Positions 1 to 9,208 are shown, numbered from the stretch's first letter. The stretch is DNA of 64,000 bases from an uncultured bacterium (GCA_905214865.1 CAJMNO010000007.1:34219-98218), one strand, 5' to 3'. Program-made: numbers and translations. The notes: generated from the sequence alone by a model not told the origin.

Positions 1-22
1 CCCCAGCTATCGAGATTTGGAT

Positions 23-51
23 CTCCCCTCGCCCCTTTTGGGCGAGGGGAG
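23..51 (-). terminator. hairpin after plsY-like gene
   Basis: A 12-bp perfect GC-rich stem (CTCCCCTCGCCC with GGGCGAGGGGAG) with a 5-nt loop lies just past the stop of the leftward acyltransferase gene. It lacks a long T run, so it is a probable terminator by position and shape only. Confidence 0.55.
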
Positions 52-67
52 TGGAGTCAAATGCCGC

Positions 68-688
68 CTACCCCCTCCTGCGGAACCTCTCCGCAATGGC
101 GGCGCGGGGCGTCACGCCGGTGGCGATTCCACGGATCGCGTCTCCGTGCGCCAGGTACATGAGGGCGGAGAGCACCAGGCCGAAGAGCGCCTTGCCCCAG
201 CTGCCGAAGAGGGCCTCGAGCGCGGTGTAGCAGAGCGGTATGGCCATGGCCCCGCGGCACAGGTACCCGGTCGCCAGCACGGTCGCAAGTCCGGCGACCG
301 ACGCGACGGAGCCCAGGAGCGGCGAGGCGAGGATGATGCCCGAGCAGGTCGTGGCAACCCCCTTGCCGCCCTTGAATCGGTGCCAGGCGGGGTAGTTGTG
401 CCCCAGGGTCGTTCCCAGCACGGCGATGGTCCCCGCGGCATCCGCGGCGGAGGGGAAGGCCGCCCGCGCGAGCGCGAACGAGGCGACGGTCTTGAGGATG
501 TCGCCCGCCAGCACCTCGACGGCGGCCCCCTTGCCCAGCTCGTGCCCCACGTTTGCCATGCCCGGGTTGCCCACCCCGATGTCGAAGGCGGACTTTCCGC
601 ACCTCCTGCGGCTCACCACGTCGGCGGTGAGGAAGTTGCCGCACGCATAGCCGATGGCGAGGCTACCCAGTGCACAGAGCGCGTCCAT
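68..688 (-). CDS. plsY: PlsY-like glycerol-3-phosphate acyltransferase
   Basis: This 206-residue membrane protein matches the PlsY family, which uses acyl-phosphate to acylate glycerol-3-phosphate in the first step of phospholipid synthesis at the inner face of the membrane. The family loops are visible: GVGNPGMAN near residue 40 (family GSGNPGATN) and GHNYPAWHRFKGGKGVATT near residue 100. The rest is hydrophobic, consistent with about five membrane segments. I start at the ATG at 688 because the GGGAGGGG site is 8 nt upstream of it; the GTG at 697 is too close. The Asn of the family GATN loop is kept but its Thr is not (GMAN), so it could be a diverged PlsY paralogue. Confidence 0.8.
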   Translation of the reverse strand: MDALCALGSLAIGYACGNFLTADVVSRRRCGKSAFDIGVGNPGMANVGHELGKGAAVEVLAGDILKTVASFALARAAFPSAADAAGTIAVLGTTLGHNYPAWHRFKGGKGVATTCSGIILASPLLGSVASVAGLATVLATGYLCRGAMAIPLCYTALEALFGSWGKALFGLVLSALMYLAHGDAIRGIATGVTPRAAIAERFRRRG

Positions 689-712
689 CTCGACCACCCC
701 TCCCTCGCGACC

Positions 713-1582
713 CTAGCCGCGGTAGGTGTCGCTCACGCCGTCCGCCATGCCCCATCCGCGCGCAAAGGCCGCGTCCACGTTCATGCGAACGAGCATGGTC
801 TTGGTGAGCGGGAACCAGCGCGTGGCGAAGGCGTACCTCCCGCCGTTGGCAAACAGCTCCACGGCGGACTCGTCCACCACGATCCTGAGGTCATCCACGT
901 GGCCGATGGGAGCCCCCACCTCGGTCCTGCCGCCGCCCACGGTGTGCGGGTTGGGGCCGCGGAATCCCAGGTACAGTACGCCCTCACGGTGCCGAACGTA
1001 CAGCTCCTCGTCCAGCACGACCGTGAACTTCTCGCCCGTGATCCCCTGAAGCCGGATGTCGGCGCGGTGGTTGCGGAACAGGCCGCCCGCGTGCGGGTCC
1101 ATGCTTGCCTCAAAGATGTGTAGCTCCGCCAACTCCTCCACGGGGAGCTGCGTCACGCTCCCGTCCTCCGCGCGGCCCACCTGGCGCGGGATGGTAAGGC
1201 AGTCCTCCCACTTGAGCCCGCCGCGGGTGTTGACGTAGGAGGTGTCGGGCGTCCGCATCAGGGCGATGGCCAGGGTCCTGCCCTCGTCGTCCACAAACTC
1301 CTGGGGAGAGGAGAAGTCAAAGCCGTGGTCCTCGAGCTCACCCGGCATGGCAGCGGGCACCCGCGGGTCGTCGGGCGCGGGCTCCGGCTGCGGGTTCCTC
1401 TCGACCGACCAGTGGATGAGGTTGTGGCTCGAGAAGCGCACGGGGTGCGAGGCGGAGCCGGCGAGCGTCTGGTGGGCGTCGACCACGTAACTGCCGTCCC
1501 GTTGGCGGAAGCCGTCCACCCGGTCGAGGGTGCCCGTGACCGGCATGAGGTGGAACGCGTTTCTCCAGCTGTCCTGCGACAT
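713..1582 (-). CDS. shortened GH32-like (sucrose-6-phosphate hydrolase-like) protein
   Basis: The 289-residue product has the end pieces of a GH32 beta-fructosidase but not its middle. Residues about 5-40 (RNAFHLMPVTG...DRVDGF) line up with the family's first strand, where the nucleophile motif NDPNG should be, but read LDRVDG, so the catalytic Asp motif is lost. The segment from about residue 95 (FDFSSPQEFVDDEGR, then CLTIPRQV and LPVEELAEL) and the C-terminal beta-sandwich (VVDESAVELFANGG, TRWFP) fit well. Most of the five-bladed propeller, including the RDP and EC motifs, is absent; the usual length is about 480. The ATG at 1582 has GGGAGG 8 nt upstream. It is either a non-catalytic sugar-binding derivative or a gene with an internal deletion. 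Confidence 0.65.
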   Translation of the reverse strand: MSQDSWRNAFHLMPVTGTLDRVDGFRQRDGSYVVDAHQTLAGSASHPVRFSSHNLIHWSVERNPQPEPAPDDPRVPAAMPGELEDHGFDFSSPQEFVDDEGRTLAIALMRTPDTSYVNTRGGLKWEDCLTIPRQVGRAEDGSVTQLPVEELAELHIFEASMDPHAGGLFRNHRADIRLQGITGEKFTVVLDEELYVRHREGVLYLGFRGPNPHTVGGGRTEVGAPIGHVDDLRIVVDESAVELFANGGRYAFATRWFPLTKTMLVRMNVDAAFARGWGMADGVSDTYRG

Positions 1583-1838
1583 GTGATGCCTCCCTCGCGC
1601 CCCGGAGGGCGCCTCGAATTCACTGCCACTACGGTAGCGCAGCAGGGTGGGGCGGTGGTGCCTCGTTGCGCGGCGGGATGTGCGCGAGGGCTGGCATTGC
1701 ATCAGGGAGTGAACCATGAATATAAGCCGTTCGCGATTCGCACATGCCGTTCACGGAGGAACGGGCATCGCTTGCAAAAGTTTCGAACGTGTAAACGCTT
1801 TTCTCTTTTATATTTCCAAAAGGTTACATGAAACTGAT

Positions 1839-1883
1839 ATGGGAGAGATGTGGCCATCTTACAGGTTGGCCGCTCTCTCCCAT
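1839..1883 (+). promoter_or_regulatory. long hairpin in pepT leader
   Basis: The 5' leader of pepT contains ATGGGAGAG (1839-1847) pairing with CTCTCCCAT (1875-1883), with an inner GGCCA/TGGCC stem. It ends 22 nt before the chosen start, just ahead of the ribosome site, so it could act as an attenuator or mRNA-stability element. No known riboswitch class is recognised. Confidence 0.4.
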
Positions 1884-1905
1884 GCATCGAAGAGGGGAGA
1901 AATCC

Positions 1906-3132
1906 ATGCAGCCAATCGACCGCCTCCTACGTTATGTCGCGGTCCGCACGCCCAGCGACGAGAACAACGACTCGTGCTGCCCAAGCTCAAAGGTGCAGTT
2001 TGACCTCGCAAACATGCTTGCGGACGAGCTTCGCGGGATGGGGGTGTCCGACGTCCGGGTGAGCGATGACTGCTTCGTCTACGCCAAGCTGCCCGCCACC
2101 GCGGGGTGCGAGGGCCGCAAGAAGCTCGGGCTCATCGCCCACATGGACACGGTCTCGGCCTACTGCGACCACGAGATCAAGCCCAGGCTGGTCCACGACT
2201 ACGACGGCAGGGACCTGCCCCTGGGCGAGAGCGGCCGCACGCTGAGCTCGCGCGAGTTCCCCGAGCTGCCGTCGCTCGCAGGTCGCACGCTCCTGGTGTC
2301 CGACGGCACCACCATCCTGGGCGTGGACGACAAGGCGGGCATCGCCGAGATCATGTGCGCTCTCGAGCGCATCATCACCGACGGCACGCCGCACGGCCCC
2401 CTGCGCATCGCCTTCACGCCCGACGAGGAGATCGGAACGGGCGTCTCTCACTTTGACGTGGAGGGCTTTGATGCCGACGTCGCCTACACCATGGATGGCG
2501 ACGCCGAGGACGAGATCCAGTACCAGAACTTCAACGCGTGCGACGCGGAGTTCGAGGTCACGGGCTTTGTCGTCCACCCCGGCTCTGCCAAGGGCGTGAT
2601 GGTCAACGCGTCCCTGCTTGCCTGCCAGATCAACGGGATGATCCCCCAGGCGGAGGACCCGCGCCACAGCGAGGGGTACGAGGGCTTCTACCACCTGTAC
2701 CAGATCAGCGGAGACGAGGCGAGCGCCAAGCTCTCCTACATCCTCCGCGACTTTGACGCGGCCTCGCTCGAGGCGCGCAAGCAGACCCTCCGCCACATCG
2801 AGAAGACCATGAACGAGCAGTGGGGGAACGGTACCGTGACCCTCACCATCAAGGACGAGTACCGCAACATGGCCGAGGTCATCGAGTCCAACCCCTTCGC
2901 CATCGACTTCGCGCGCGAGGCGTACGAGGCTGCCGGCATCAAGCCGCGCGTGACGCCCATCCGTGGCGGCACCGACGGCTGCCAGCTCTCGTTCCGCGGG
3001 CTCCCGTGCCCCAACCTCGGGACGGGCGGCTACGGCTACCACGGCCCCTACGAGCACGCCACGGTCGAGGGCATGGAGGCAGCCACCGGCGCGCTGGTGG
3101 AGCTCATCGGCGTGTACGCGCACAAGGGCTAG
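1906..3132 (+). CDS. pepT: peptidase T (tripeptidase)
   Basis: This 408-residue M20-family metalloenzyme removes the N-terminal residue of tripeptides in the cytoplasm. Metal-binding and catalytic motifs are all present: GLIAHMDTV (His and catalytic Asp) near residue 80, GVDDKAG (bridging Asp) near 140, FTPDEEIG (base and metal Glu) near 170, and the late His in GYGYHGPYEH near 380. Length matches the family. The ATG at 1906 follows a GGGGAG site; an upstream in-frame ATG at 1828 would run through the leader hairpin and is unlikely. The gene is followed 87 bp downstream by a carrier of the YfcC type, suggesting linked peptide/amino-acid use. Confidence 0.93.
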   Translation: MQPIDRLLRYVAVRTPSDENNDSCCPSSKVQFDLANMLADELRGMGVSDVRVSDDCFVYAKLPATAGCEGRKKLGLIAHMDTVSAYCDHEIKPRLVHDYDGRDLPLGESGRTLSSREFPELPSLAGRTLLVSDGTTILGVDDKAGIAEIMCALERIITDGTPHGPLRIAFTPDEEIGTGVSHFDVEGFDADVAYTMDGDAEDEIQYQNFNACDAEFEVTGFVVHPGSAKGVMVNASLLACQINGMIPQAEDPRHSEGYEGFYHLYQISGDEASAKLSYILRDFDAASLEARKQTLRHIEKTMNEQWGNGTVTLTIKDEYRNMAEVIESNPFAIDFAREAYEAAGIKPRVTPIRGGTDGCQLSFRGLPCPNLGTGGYGYHGPYEHATVEGMEAATGALVELIGVYAHKG

Positions 3133-3219
3133 TCCCGCTCGGCGCGCCCTCGCATAGGGGCGGTCGAGAGGTTCGTTCTCATTCGTACAGTCAGGCACGA
3201 CCATTGGAGGTATCGAGGC

Positions 3220-4785
3220 ATGGCAGAAGCTGAAGCCATCGACGCGCAGGACGCCGAGGCGGCGACGGGCGCGGAGGGCGCCCCGAAGAAGAAGCACAAG
3301 CTCCACTTCCCAACAGCAATCACAGTGCTCTTCATCGTGATGCTCTTCGCGGCGGCGCTCACCTACATCGTCCCCGCAGGCGAGTACTCAAAGCTCCTGT
3401 ACGACAGCTCGCAGGACGCGTTCGTGATCACCAAGCCGGACGGCAGCCAGGAGAACATGCCCCCCACGCAGGAGACGCTGGACAAGCTGGGGGTCTCGGG
3501 CAGCCTCGACAGCTTCCTGGACGGGTCCATCACCAAGCCCATCGCAATCCCGGGCACCTACCAGAAGGTTGACCAGCAGCCCCAGGGCGCGCTGGAGTTT
3601 CTCCTCGCCCCCATCAAGGGCGTGTACGACACCATCGACATCATCCTGTTCATCTTCATCCTGGGCGGCTGCATCGGCGTGCTCAACTACATGGGCGCGC
3701 TCAACGCCGCGGTCGCAGCGCTCTCGCGCGTGACCAAGGGCAAGGAGTACATCCTGATCATCGTGTTGGGCCTGATCATGGTCGCGGGCGGAACCACCTT
3801 TGGCCTGGCCGAGGAGACCATCGCCCTGTACCCCATCCTCATGCCCGTGTTCATCGCGGCGGGGTACGATGCAATGACCTGCATCGCCGTGATCTTCGTG
3901 GGCTCCTCCGTGGGTACCATGTACTCCACCGTGAACCCCTTTGCCACGGGCGTTGCCACCAAGGCGGCGGGCATCTCCATGGCCGACGGCATGAGCTGGC
4001 GCTTCATCGCACTTGCAATCGGCACCATCATCTCGTTTGCCTACGTGCTGCGCTACGCCCGCAAGGTGCGCCTGGACCCCAGCAAGTCGGTCTGCTACGA
4101 CTTCAAGGACAAGATCGAGGAGCGCTGGGGCGCCCAGGGCGAGACTCCCGAGTTCACGGGCAAGATGAAGATCTCCCTTGCGGTGTTTGGCCTCTCGTTC
4201 GTGGTGCTGGTGTGGGGCATCGTGACTGCCCAGTGGTGGTTTGACAGCATGACCGCGGTGTTTCTCGCCTGCGCCATGATCCTGGCCTTTGTGTGCGGCC
4301 TCCCCGAGGAGACCTTCATGGACCAGTTCATCAGCGGTGCCGGTGACCTCATGAGCACCGCGCTGGTCGTGGGCGTTGCCCGTGCCGTCAACATCCTCCT
4401 GGAGGACGGCCTGATCTCCGACACCATCCTGCACTTCTTCTCGGGCGTGGTCTCTGGCATGAGCCCGATCCTGTTCATCCTCATGATGCTCGTGGTCTAC
4501 ATCGTGCTGGGCTTCTTCATCAACTCGTCCTCGGGCCTCGCGGTTCTGTCCATCCCCATCATGGCGCCGCTGGGCGATGCTGTCGGCGTCTCCAAGTCCG
4601 CCATCATCGCGGCGTACAACTACGGCCAGGGCCTCATCTCCTACATCACGCCCACGGGCCTCATCCTCGCGAGTCTCGCGATGGTCGACGTGCCCTTCAG
4701 CCGTTGGCTCAAGTTCATCAACCCGCTGCTGATCATCACCATCCTCCTCAACGCCCTGCTCCTCATCGGACAGGTCGTCATCTAA
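3220..4785 (+). CDS. YfcC-family carrier
   Basis: A 521-residue polytopic membrane protein of the YfcC/anaerobic C4-dicarboxylate carrier-like family. After a charged 30-residue N-terminus the first membrane span leads to the family signature ALTYIVPAGEY. A periplasmic loop follows, then about ten to twelve hydrophobic segments with GGTTFGLAEETIALYPI and FVGSSVGTMYSTVNPFA, both typical of the family. A repeat of the half-signature occurs near the end (FINSSSGLAVLSIPIMAPL). The substrate is not evident from sequence; relatives are often guessed to carry amino acids, peptides or dicarboxylates. An AGG-type ribosome site precedes the ATG. Co-transcription with pepT is plausible. Confidence 0.85.
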   Translation: MAEAEAIDAQDAEAATGAEGAPKKKHKLHFPTAITVLFIVMLFAAALTYIVPAGEYSKLLYDSSQDAFVITKPDGSQENMPPTQETLDKLGVSGSLDSFLDGSITKPIAIPGTYQKVDQQPQGALEFLLAPIKGVYDTIDIILFIFILGGCIGVLNYMGALNAAVAALSRVTKGKEYILIIVLGLIMVAGGTTFGLAEETIALYPILMPVFIAAGYDAMTCIAVIFVGSSVGTMYSTVNPFATGVATKAAGISMADGMSWRFIALAIGTIISFAYVLRYARKVRLDPSKSVCYDFKDKIEERWGAQGETPEFTGKMKISLAVFGLSFVVLVWGIVTAQWWFDSMTAVFLACAMILAFVCGLPEETFMDQFISGAGDLMSTALVVGVARAVNILLEDGLISDTILHFFSGVVSGMSPILFILMMLVVYIVLGFFINSSSGLAVLSIPIMAPLGDAVGVSKSAIIAAYNYGQGLISYITPTGLILASLAMVDVPFSRWLKFINPLLIITILLNALLLIGQVVI

Positions 4786-4814
4786 CCCTGGTTGGCAGCG
4801 AGCTCGATCGCGGG

Positions 4815-4842
4815 CGGGCGTCGGTCATTCGGCCGGCGCCCG
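4815..4842 (+). terminator. hairpin after YfcC gene
   Basis: CGGGCGTCGG pairs with CCGGCGCCCG (one G-U or mismatch) about 30 nt after the stop codon. It is GC-rich but has no T run, so termination is inferred from position. Confidence 0.4.
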
Positions 4843-5026
4843 TCTCGTGCGTTGGGGGGTGGTTGCGAGGCAGGTGCGCGGCGGATTCGCTCGCGGACTT
4901 GCGGTCATGGGGACGCGCTGCCATTGGGTTGCCTGGCCGGGACGGTTGCGGGCACCTCTCCCCATGTGACGCACGCCTGCGTTGGGCTACCATCGTGGTA
5001 GCTCAGGACGCGGGGAGAAGGGCGTG

Positions 5027-6337
5027 ATGCCGGTGTTCAGCCCCTTTCGCGACGGGCGCGGGGCTCCCAAGGCCCTCGCCGATGTGACGTACGAGGACCT
5101 CTCGCAGCTGCAGAACCTGCAGGAGGGGTTTGCGCTCGAGTTCAAGCAGACCTTTGGCGACACGGTCAGGCGCAAGGTGCCCAAGGTCATCGCGTCGTTT
5201 GCCAACTCGCGCGGCGGATGGCTGTGCATTGGCGTCGCGGACGACGGCAAGCTGTGCCCGGTCCCGCGCGGGACGGCTGACTACAGCCAGGTCATAGGCG
5301 AGATGTGCCGCAGCCACGTGTCGCCCGCCCCCAGGTACGAGGTGCGGTTTGTGGCGGACCCCGCGGACCAGGGCCGCGGCGTCGTGGTTGTGCAGGTGTT
5401 CGAGGGCGACTTCCCGCCCTACGTCGCCGACGGCATCGTGGAGATTCGGGAGGGCTCAGCGTCCGGCCCGGCGGCGGGGACCTCGCTCGTGGACCTGTAC
5501 GACCGCGCGACCCGTCGCCGCGAGGAGGTCCGCCGGTTCTGCCATCGAACGGTGTGCTACCCCATGGTCGACGGGGGACTGCCCGCCGGAGCGACGGGCG
5601 GCTGCCGTGGTGCCGCGCTCCTCTCGCCCGTGACCTCTGCGACAGTCCCGCTGTTTGGGCTGTACCTGTTCAGGCTCGGGCGCGCCTGGGGCGAGGCTCC
5701 CACGCGGGCGCAGGTCAACGAGCGGGCGCAGGCGATGCAGGCGGTGTTCGACCGCCGCGAGCGGGGCTGCCGAGTCCAGCACGCGCACGACAGCCTGGTG
5801 TTTCGCGTCCCCTCGCGCGACGAGGCCACGGTGGCCCACTCCGCCATCGAGCTCTTTGCCGACGACTCCATGAAGCTCTCGGTGCCCGCCGTGGTGCTTG
5901 GGGGAGAGGAGCGTGCGCGAGCGCTTGCGACCCTCTCGCACGAGGCGTACTTTCCGCCCGCCCCGGACGCGCTTCTCATCGACGCCCGGGCGACGCTGCA
6001 CAGGGTCACGCGCATGGCGACCATCCTGGACGACTACGTGCGCGACCGGGGGATCGGCTGGGGCTCGTATGCCGTCGCGTACGAGCTGGAGGGCATGGCG
6101 GGGGTCACGCTGTGGTCGGACGACCAGGCCTACCTGCGCTACGTTGCACGGCACGGAGTGCTCAGTTGCGCCACCACCGACTGCCTGAGCCGCGTGCGCT
6201 ACCTGGACGACGGTGCGCACGACAACTTCCGCGCGCGCCAGTTTGCGGGGAGCCACTTCTTCGAGGCGTGCGGCCTGCCGCTGGGCTCCCCGTCCGAGGA
6301 GGACAACCAGCTGGTCGACGCCCTTCTCATGGGATAG
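5027..6337 (+). CDS. AlbA_2 (Schlafen-like) domain protein
   Basis: The first 150 residues form an AlbA_2 domain (formerly AAA_4): LEFKQTFGDTVRRKVPKVI, then ASFANSRGGWLCIGVADDGK and SHVSPAPRYEVRF, the usual nucleic-acid-binding fold. The remaining 290 residues are unique to my eye; I do not see the ATPase domain usually attached to such proteins. The total is 436 residues. The ATG at 5027 follows GGGGAGAAGG. Members of this family are found as regulators and in defence or stress settings; no neighbour fixes the role. A second, unrelated AlbA_2 protein lies at 9209. Confidence 0.7.
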   Translation: MPVFSPFRDGRGAPKALADVTYEDLSQLQNLQEGFALEFKQTFGDTVRRKVPKVIASFANSRGGWLCIGVADDGKLCPVPRGTADYSQVIGEMCRSHVSPAPRYEVRFVADPADQGRGVVVVQVFEGDFPPYVADGIVEIREGSASGPAAGTSLVDLYDRATRRREEVRRFCHRTVCYPMVDGGLPAGATGGCRGAALLSPVTSATVPLFGLYLFRLGRAWGEAPTRAQVNERAQAMQAVFDRRERGCRVQHAHDSLVFRVPSRDEATVAHSAIELFADDSMKLSVPAVVLGGEERARALATLSHEAYFPPAPDALLIDARATLHRVTRMATILDDYVRDRGIGWGSYAVAYELEGMAGVTLWSDDQAYLRYVARHGVLSCATTDCLSRVRYLDDGAHDNFRARQFAGSHFFEACGLPLGSPSEEDNQLVDALLMG

Positions 6338-6500
6338 GGGAGAGGGGCGAGCGACCTTGCCCCTGGCTCATCCCGCCGGCCCCGCGGGGCACGCTCCTCT
6401 CGGCTGAATGTGGAGCGTCTCCACATCTGGCTGCCCGAGTTTGACATCGTCTGTCGTAGCCCCTATATTACTTTCTTGCGCACAAGCGGCGCCCAGACAT

Positions 6501-6577
6501 TGCGGGGTGGAGCAGTCTGGTAGCTCGCCGGGCTCATAACCCGGAGGTCGTTGGTTCAAATCCAGCCCCCGCGACCA
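6501..6577 (+). tRNA. initiator tRNA-fMet (CAT)
   Basis: The sequence folds as a full cloverleaf with encoded CCA. The anticodon stem carries the three consecutive G-C pairs (GGG/CCC) typical of initiator tRNA, around a CTCATAA loop. The first acceptor pair is T-G rather than Watson-Crick, again an initiator trait. Its 3' 46 bp from the anticodon loop onward are repeated at 10822-10867. Confidence 0.93.
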
Positions 6578-6578
6578 A
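6533..6578 (+). repeat. att site, tRNA-side copy (prophage remnant)
   Basis: This is a 46-bp exact direct repeat of 10822-10867, covering the anticodon loop, T arm and acceptor 3' half of tRNA-fMet. It is the classic target of tyrosine integrases. The integrase remnant starts 13 bp beyond it. Confidence 0.9.
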
Positions 6579-6590
6579 CATTTACGCAGG

Positions 6591-7000
6591 TCAGCTAGCC
6601 AATACGGCAGCTGGCCTGTTTCGTATTGGTGGGACATGTCCCCTCGGCGGTACTTTGAACGAATCCTCGTTCCGGGTCTCTGCGGGCCGTTTCTCCTCCT
6701 CTGCCTGCTGTTTCGGAGCAGTGAGGAGGGCACCGAGCTTCTGGGCGACTTTGTGGCCGTTCTCGGGTATGGCGTGCGCGTACCAGCCGAGCGTGATACT
6801 GGGGTTGGCGTGGCAGAGGCGGGTCTGGACGGTCTTCACGTCCACTCCCGCGCCGAGGAGCATGATGGCATGGGCGTGCCGGAGCTCGTGGAACTTGAGC
6901 CCGTCTAAGCCGTGCTCCTTGCGCCGTCTGCTCCACCGGTGCTCGAAGTTGTCGATGCAGATAGAACCATCAAACACAATGGCGTCTGAACGTCTTCGAG
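6591..7000 (-). pseudogene. tyrosine integrase, C-terminal remnant
   Basis: Only the catalytic end of a phage integrase survives. Visible motifs are KFHELRHAHAIML (box II His-x-x-Arg), RLCHANPSIT (His/Trp position) and the nucleophile tyrosine in LGWYAHAIPEN. The N-terminal arm-binding and core-binding domains are missing. The open frame continues upstream to about 7364, but that part looks like the antisense of the terminase remnant and has no integrase character. It lies against the tRNA att site, as expected for the element's integrase. Confidence 0.75.
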
Positions 7001-7010
7001 GTGTCTGGTT

Positions 7011-7674
7011 GTGTTCGCTTGTTCGGGGTTCCCCATGAGCTGGACGACGGGGCAGAACGACGTGATCAGCGAGCTGGGGCACCGGGGCGTGGCAGTGGTG
7101 CACGACGCGCTGTTGGAATGCTGTGGCGTGGATCACTCGCTCCACGCCATCGAAATCCAGGCTTCGCACATTCATGTGAGTCTCCGCGTTCAGGTGGTGT
7201 GCCCGGAGTGCGAGGCAGCGGGCGATCGCATCAAACAGCAGACGGGGTGCGGTGCCATCTTCGAGGAGCACACGGCCAACCGTATGGGGCCGGAGGAGAC
7301 CGGGCGCGTGGTGCTGAAGACCCTGACGTATGCGGACTCGCCTGGCGAGGGGCCCTACTACCACGACGAGCTGGTGTGGTGCGATGACACACCCGACGTC
7401 AAGGTGCAGATGAGCTTGTATCGGCGCGATCTGGGGATTCGCGCGAGGCCGGCGCGCAAGGGGCGGATGCGCAAGCTCTCCTACGAGGGCTGGCGAACTT
7501 GCAGGAGATCGTGATAGACCCCGAGCACTGCACGTTCACCCTCGCCGAGTTCAGCGAGAAGGAGTACCTGTGCGACCGTGACGGCGCGTGGCTGGACGAG
7601 ATTCCCGACGGGGACGACCACTCCATCGACGCGGTGAGGTACGCGATGGCGGAGAACATGCTGCGAGGGGCCTA
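7011..7674 (+). pseudogene. phage terminase large subunit, broken C-terminal remnant
   Basis: Two pieces in different frames together match the nuclease end of a phage terminase large subunit. The first frame contains RRDLGIRARPARKG near 7425-7470. After a one-base frame change near 7490 the second reads LQEIVIDPEHC, the DG..LDEIPDGDDHSIDAV segment and RYAM, the conserved terminal motif with the active-site acidic residues. The stop is at 7672-7674. The 5' part (7011-7400) has a possible CPEC motif but I cannot place it with confidence. ATPase Walker motifs are absent, so the protein cannot be functional. Confidence 0.65.
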
Positions 7675-7983
7675 GGCGGGCACGGGCTCCACGTCGAGCT
7701 TGTAGCCGAGGGCCTTCACGACCTTCTGCACCGTGGCGAAAGAGGGGTTTCCCGTGGGCGAGAGGGCCTTGTAGAGTCCGTCGCGAGTGATTCCCGTCTC
7801 CTTGGCGAGCTGGGTCATGCCGCGGGCGCGGGCTATGTCGCCGAGGGCTGCGGCAAAGAGGCTGGGGTCGCCGACTTCCAGGGCTGCGTTGAGGTAGGCG
7901 ACGATGTCCTCGTCGGTCTCCAGGAACTCCGCCGCGTCGTAGGGGGCTGCCTTCTTACGTGCCCTGCTTTCCTTTTCTGCCAT
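7672..7983 (-). CDS. HigA-like antitoxin / XRE-type DNA-binding protein
   Basis: This 103-residue protein has the layout of phage-associated antitoxins of the HigA type. An N-terminal arm (AEFLETDEDIVAYLNAALE) leads into a helix-turn-helix (MTQLAKETGITRDGLYKALS, then GNPSFATVQKVVKALGYKL). The ATG at 7983 has GGAGGG 9 nt upstream. The expected partner toxin (a Gp49-like RelE relative) normally sits just upstream, but here that space is occupied by the antisense portal remnant and no toxin is visible. The antitoxin may be orphaned. Its stop abuts the terminase remnant's stop. Confidence 0.75.
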   Translation of the reverse strand: MAEKESRARKKAAPYDAAEFLETDEDIVAYLNAALEVGDPSLFAAALGDIARARGMTQLAKETGITRDGLYKALSPTGNPSFATVQKVVKALGYKLDVEPVPA

Positions 7984-8013
7984 CGTCTTCACCCTCCTCG
8001 TTCTTCTCCTCCT

Positions 8014-9058
8014 CGAACTTCTGGGGAAGGGCGTTGGAGACCGTGGTGCGGGCCTTTGGCATGGGCACGGGGGCGTTCGCAATGTGGATGGACGTGGGCA
8101 GGCGTCTGGTGAGGGTTCGGCGCCACGACGCGAGGGTGGTTGTCCCCCTCAGCTGGGACGGCGAGGGCGTGAGGGAGTGTGCCTTCGTCACGCGGGCGTT
8201 CTCAAAAGGTGGGGTTTTGGACCAGCTGCAGATGCGTCTCGTTGGCGATGATGGTCTCTATCGCATACGCACGGCCTGCTTCGACAAGGAAGGGCGCGTG
8301 GTGAGCGTGCCGGGGGTTGCGGAGGAAGTGAGCGCGGGCTCGTCTTCCCTCACCTTCGGCATCGTGCGGCGTGCCATCCCCAACACCCGCGTGGACTTCT
8401 CGCCCTATGGGCAGTCCGTGTTCGCCTATGCGGCGGATGCGGTTCAGAGCGTTGACCTCGCATACGACGTGCTCATCAACGAGATTGATGCGGGTAAGAT
8501 GCGGGTGTTCCTCTCTGACGTCGTGTTCGACCAGCAGAAGGACTCGAGCGGCAAGCGTATACCCATCCCGTTCGGCAAGGGAGATTGCATCGTGTTCCGA
8601 AAGGTCATGTCAACCGAGGACACGATTCAGGAGTTCGCGCCGGCCTTGCGCACTGAGGCGCAGGGCCAGGCGTTCCGGCTGGCGCTCCAGGTGCTGGATG
8701 ACTGTGCGGGCTGGGGACGAACTACTTCAACCTGGACAACGTGGGGTATGTGAAGACGGCCACGGAGGTCTCCTCCGACAACTCGGCGCTCATGCGCAAC
8801 ATCCGCTAGAACGAGAACGCGCTCACGGGGGCACTCGTGGACGTGTCGCGGGCCGTCATGTCGTGCTCGCGGCATCTGGGCGTGCCTCTCCCCGACGAGG
8901 GCGGCGTGTCGGTGTTCTTCGACGACTCGATCGTGCAGGACACGGCATTGGAGAAGCAGCAGGACATGGCCGAGGTGGCGGCGGGACTGATGCTTCCCGA
9001 CGAGTACCGCGCGAAGTGGTACGGGAAGAGCGCGCCTTCTGCAAACGCCAAAAGCTGA
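8014..9058 (+). pseudogene. phage portal protein (SPP1 Gp6-like), broken
   Basis: The reading frame from about 8014 is a convincing portal protein: GTGAFAMWMD, VVPLSWDGEGV, NTRVDFSPYGQSVFA, FGKGDCIVFRKVMSTEDTI and QEFAPALRTEAQ. Near 8710 the frame shifts, continuing as YFNLDNVGYVKTATEVSSDN, followed by an in-frame TAG at about 8810 where Lys or Gln is expected. It resumes to FFDDSIVQDTALEKQQDMAE and ends at 9058. The N-terminus is also missing. At least three lesions mark it as dead. Portal proteins form the dodecameric DNA channel of the capsid. Confidence 0.8.
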
Positions 9059-9208
9059 TGGCCAAGCTAATGTAATTCGATGTGCCAAGGCATGTGATTG
9101 CATTAGTTTGGGTCGGAATCACATTGGTTGGTGAGGCGCTTGGGGCCTTCGGATGCCCTTGAGCCGTGCGATAAAATGTCTCCCGTTGAACGCATTTAGG
9201 AGACGCCC

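Noticed and set aside
7011..7400. A complete zinc-finger protein in the frame before the terminase remnant
   Set aside because: A single CPEC motif is present, the frame runs on into terminase-like sequence, and there is no ribosome site; it is left as part of the phage remnant.
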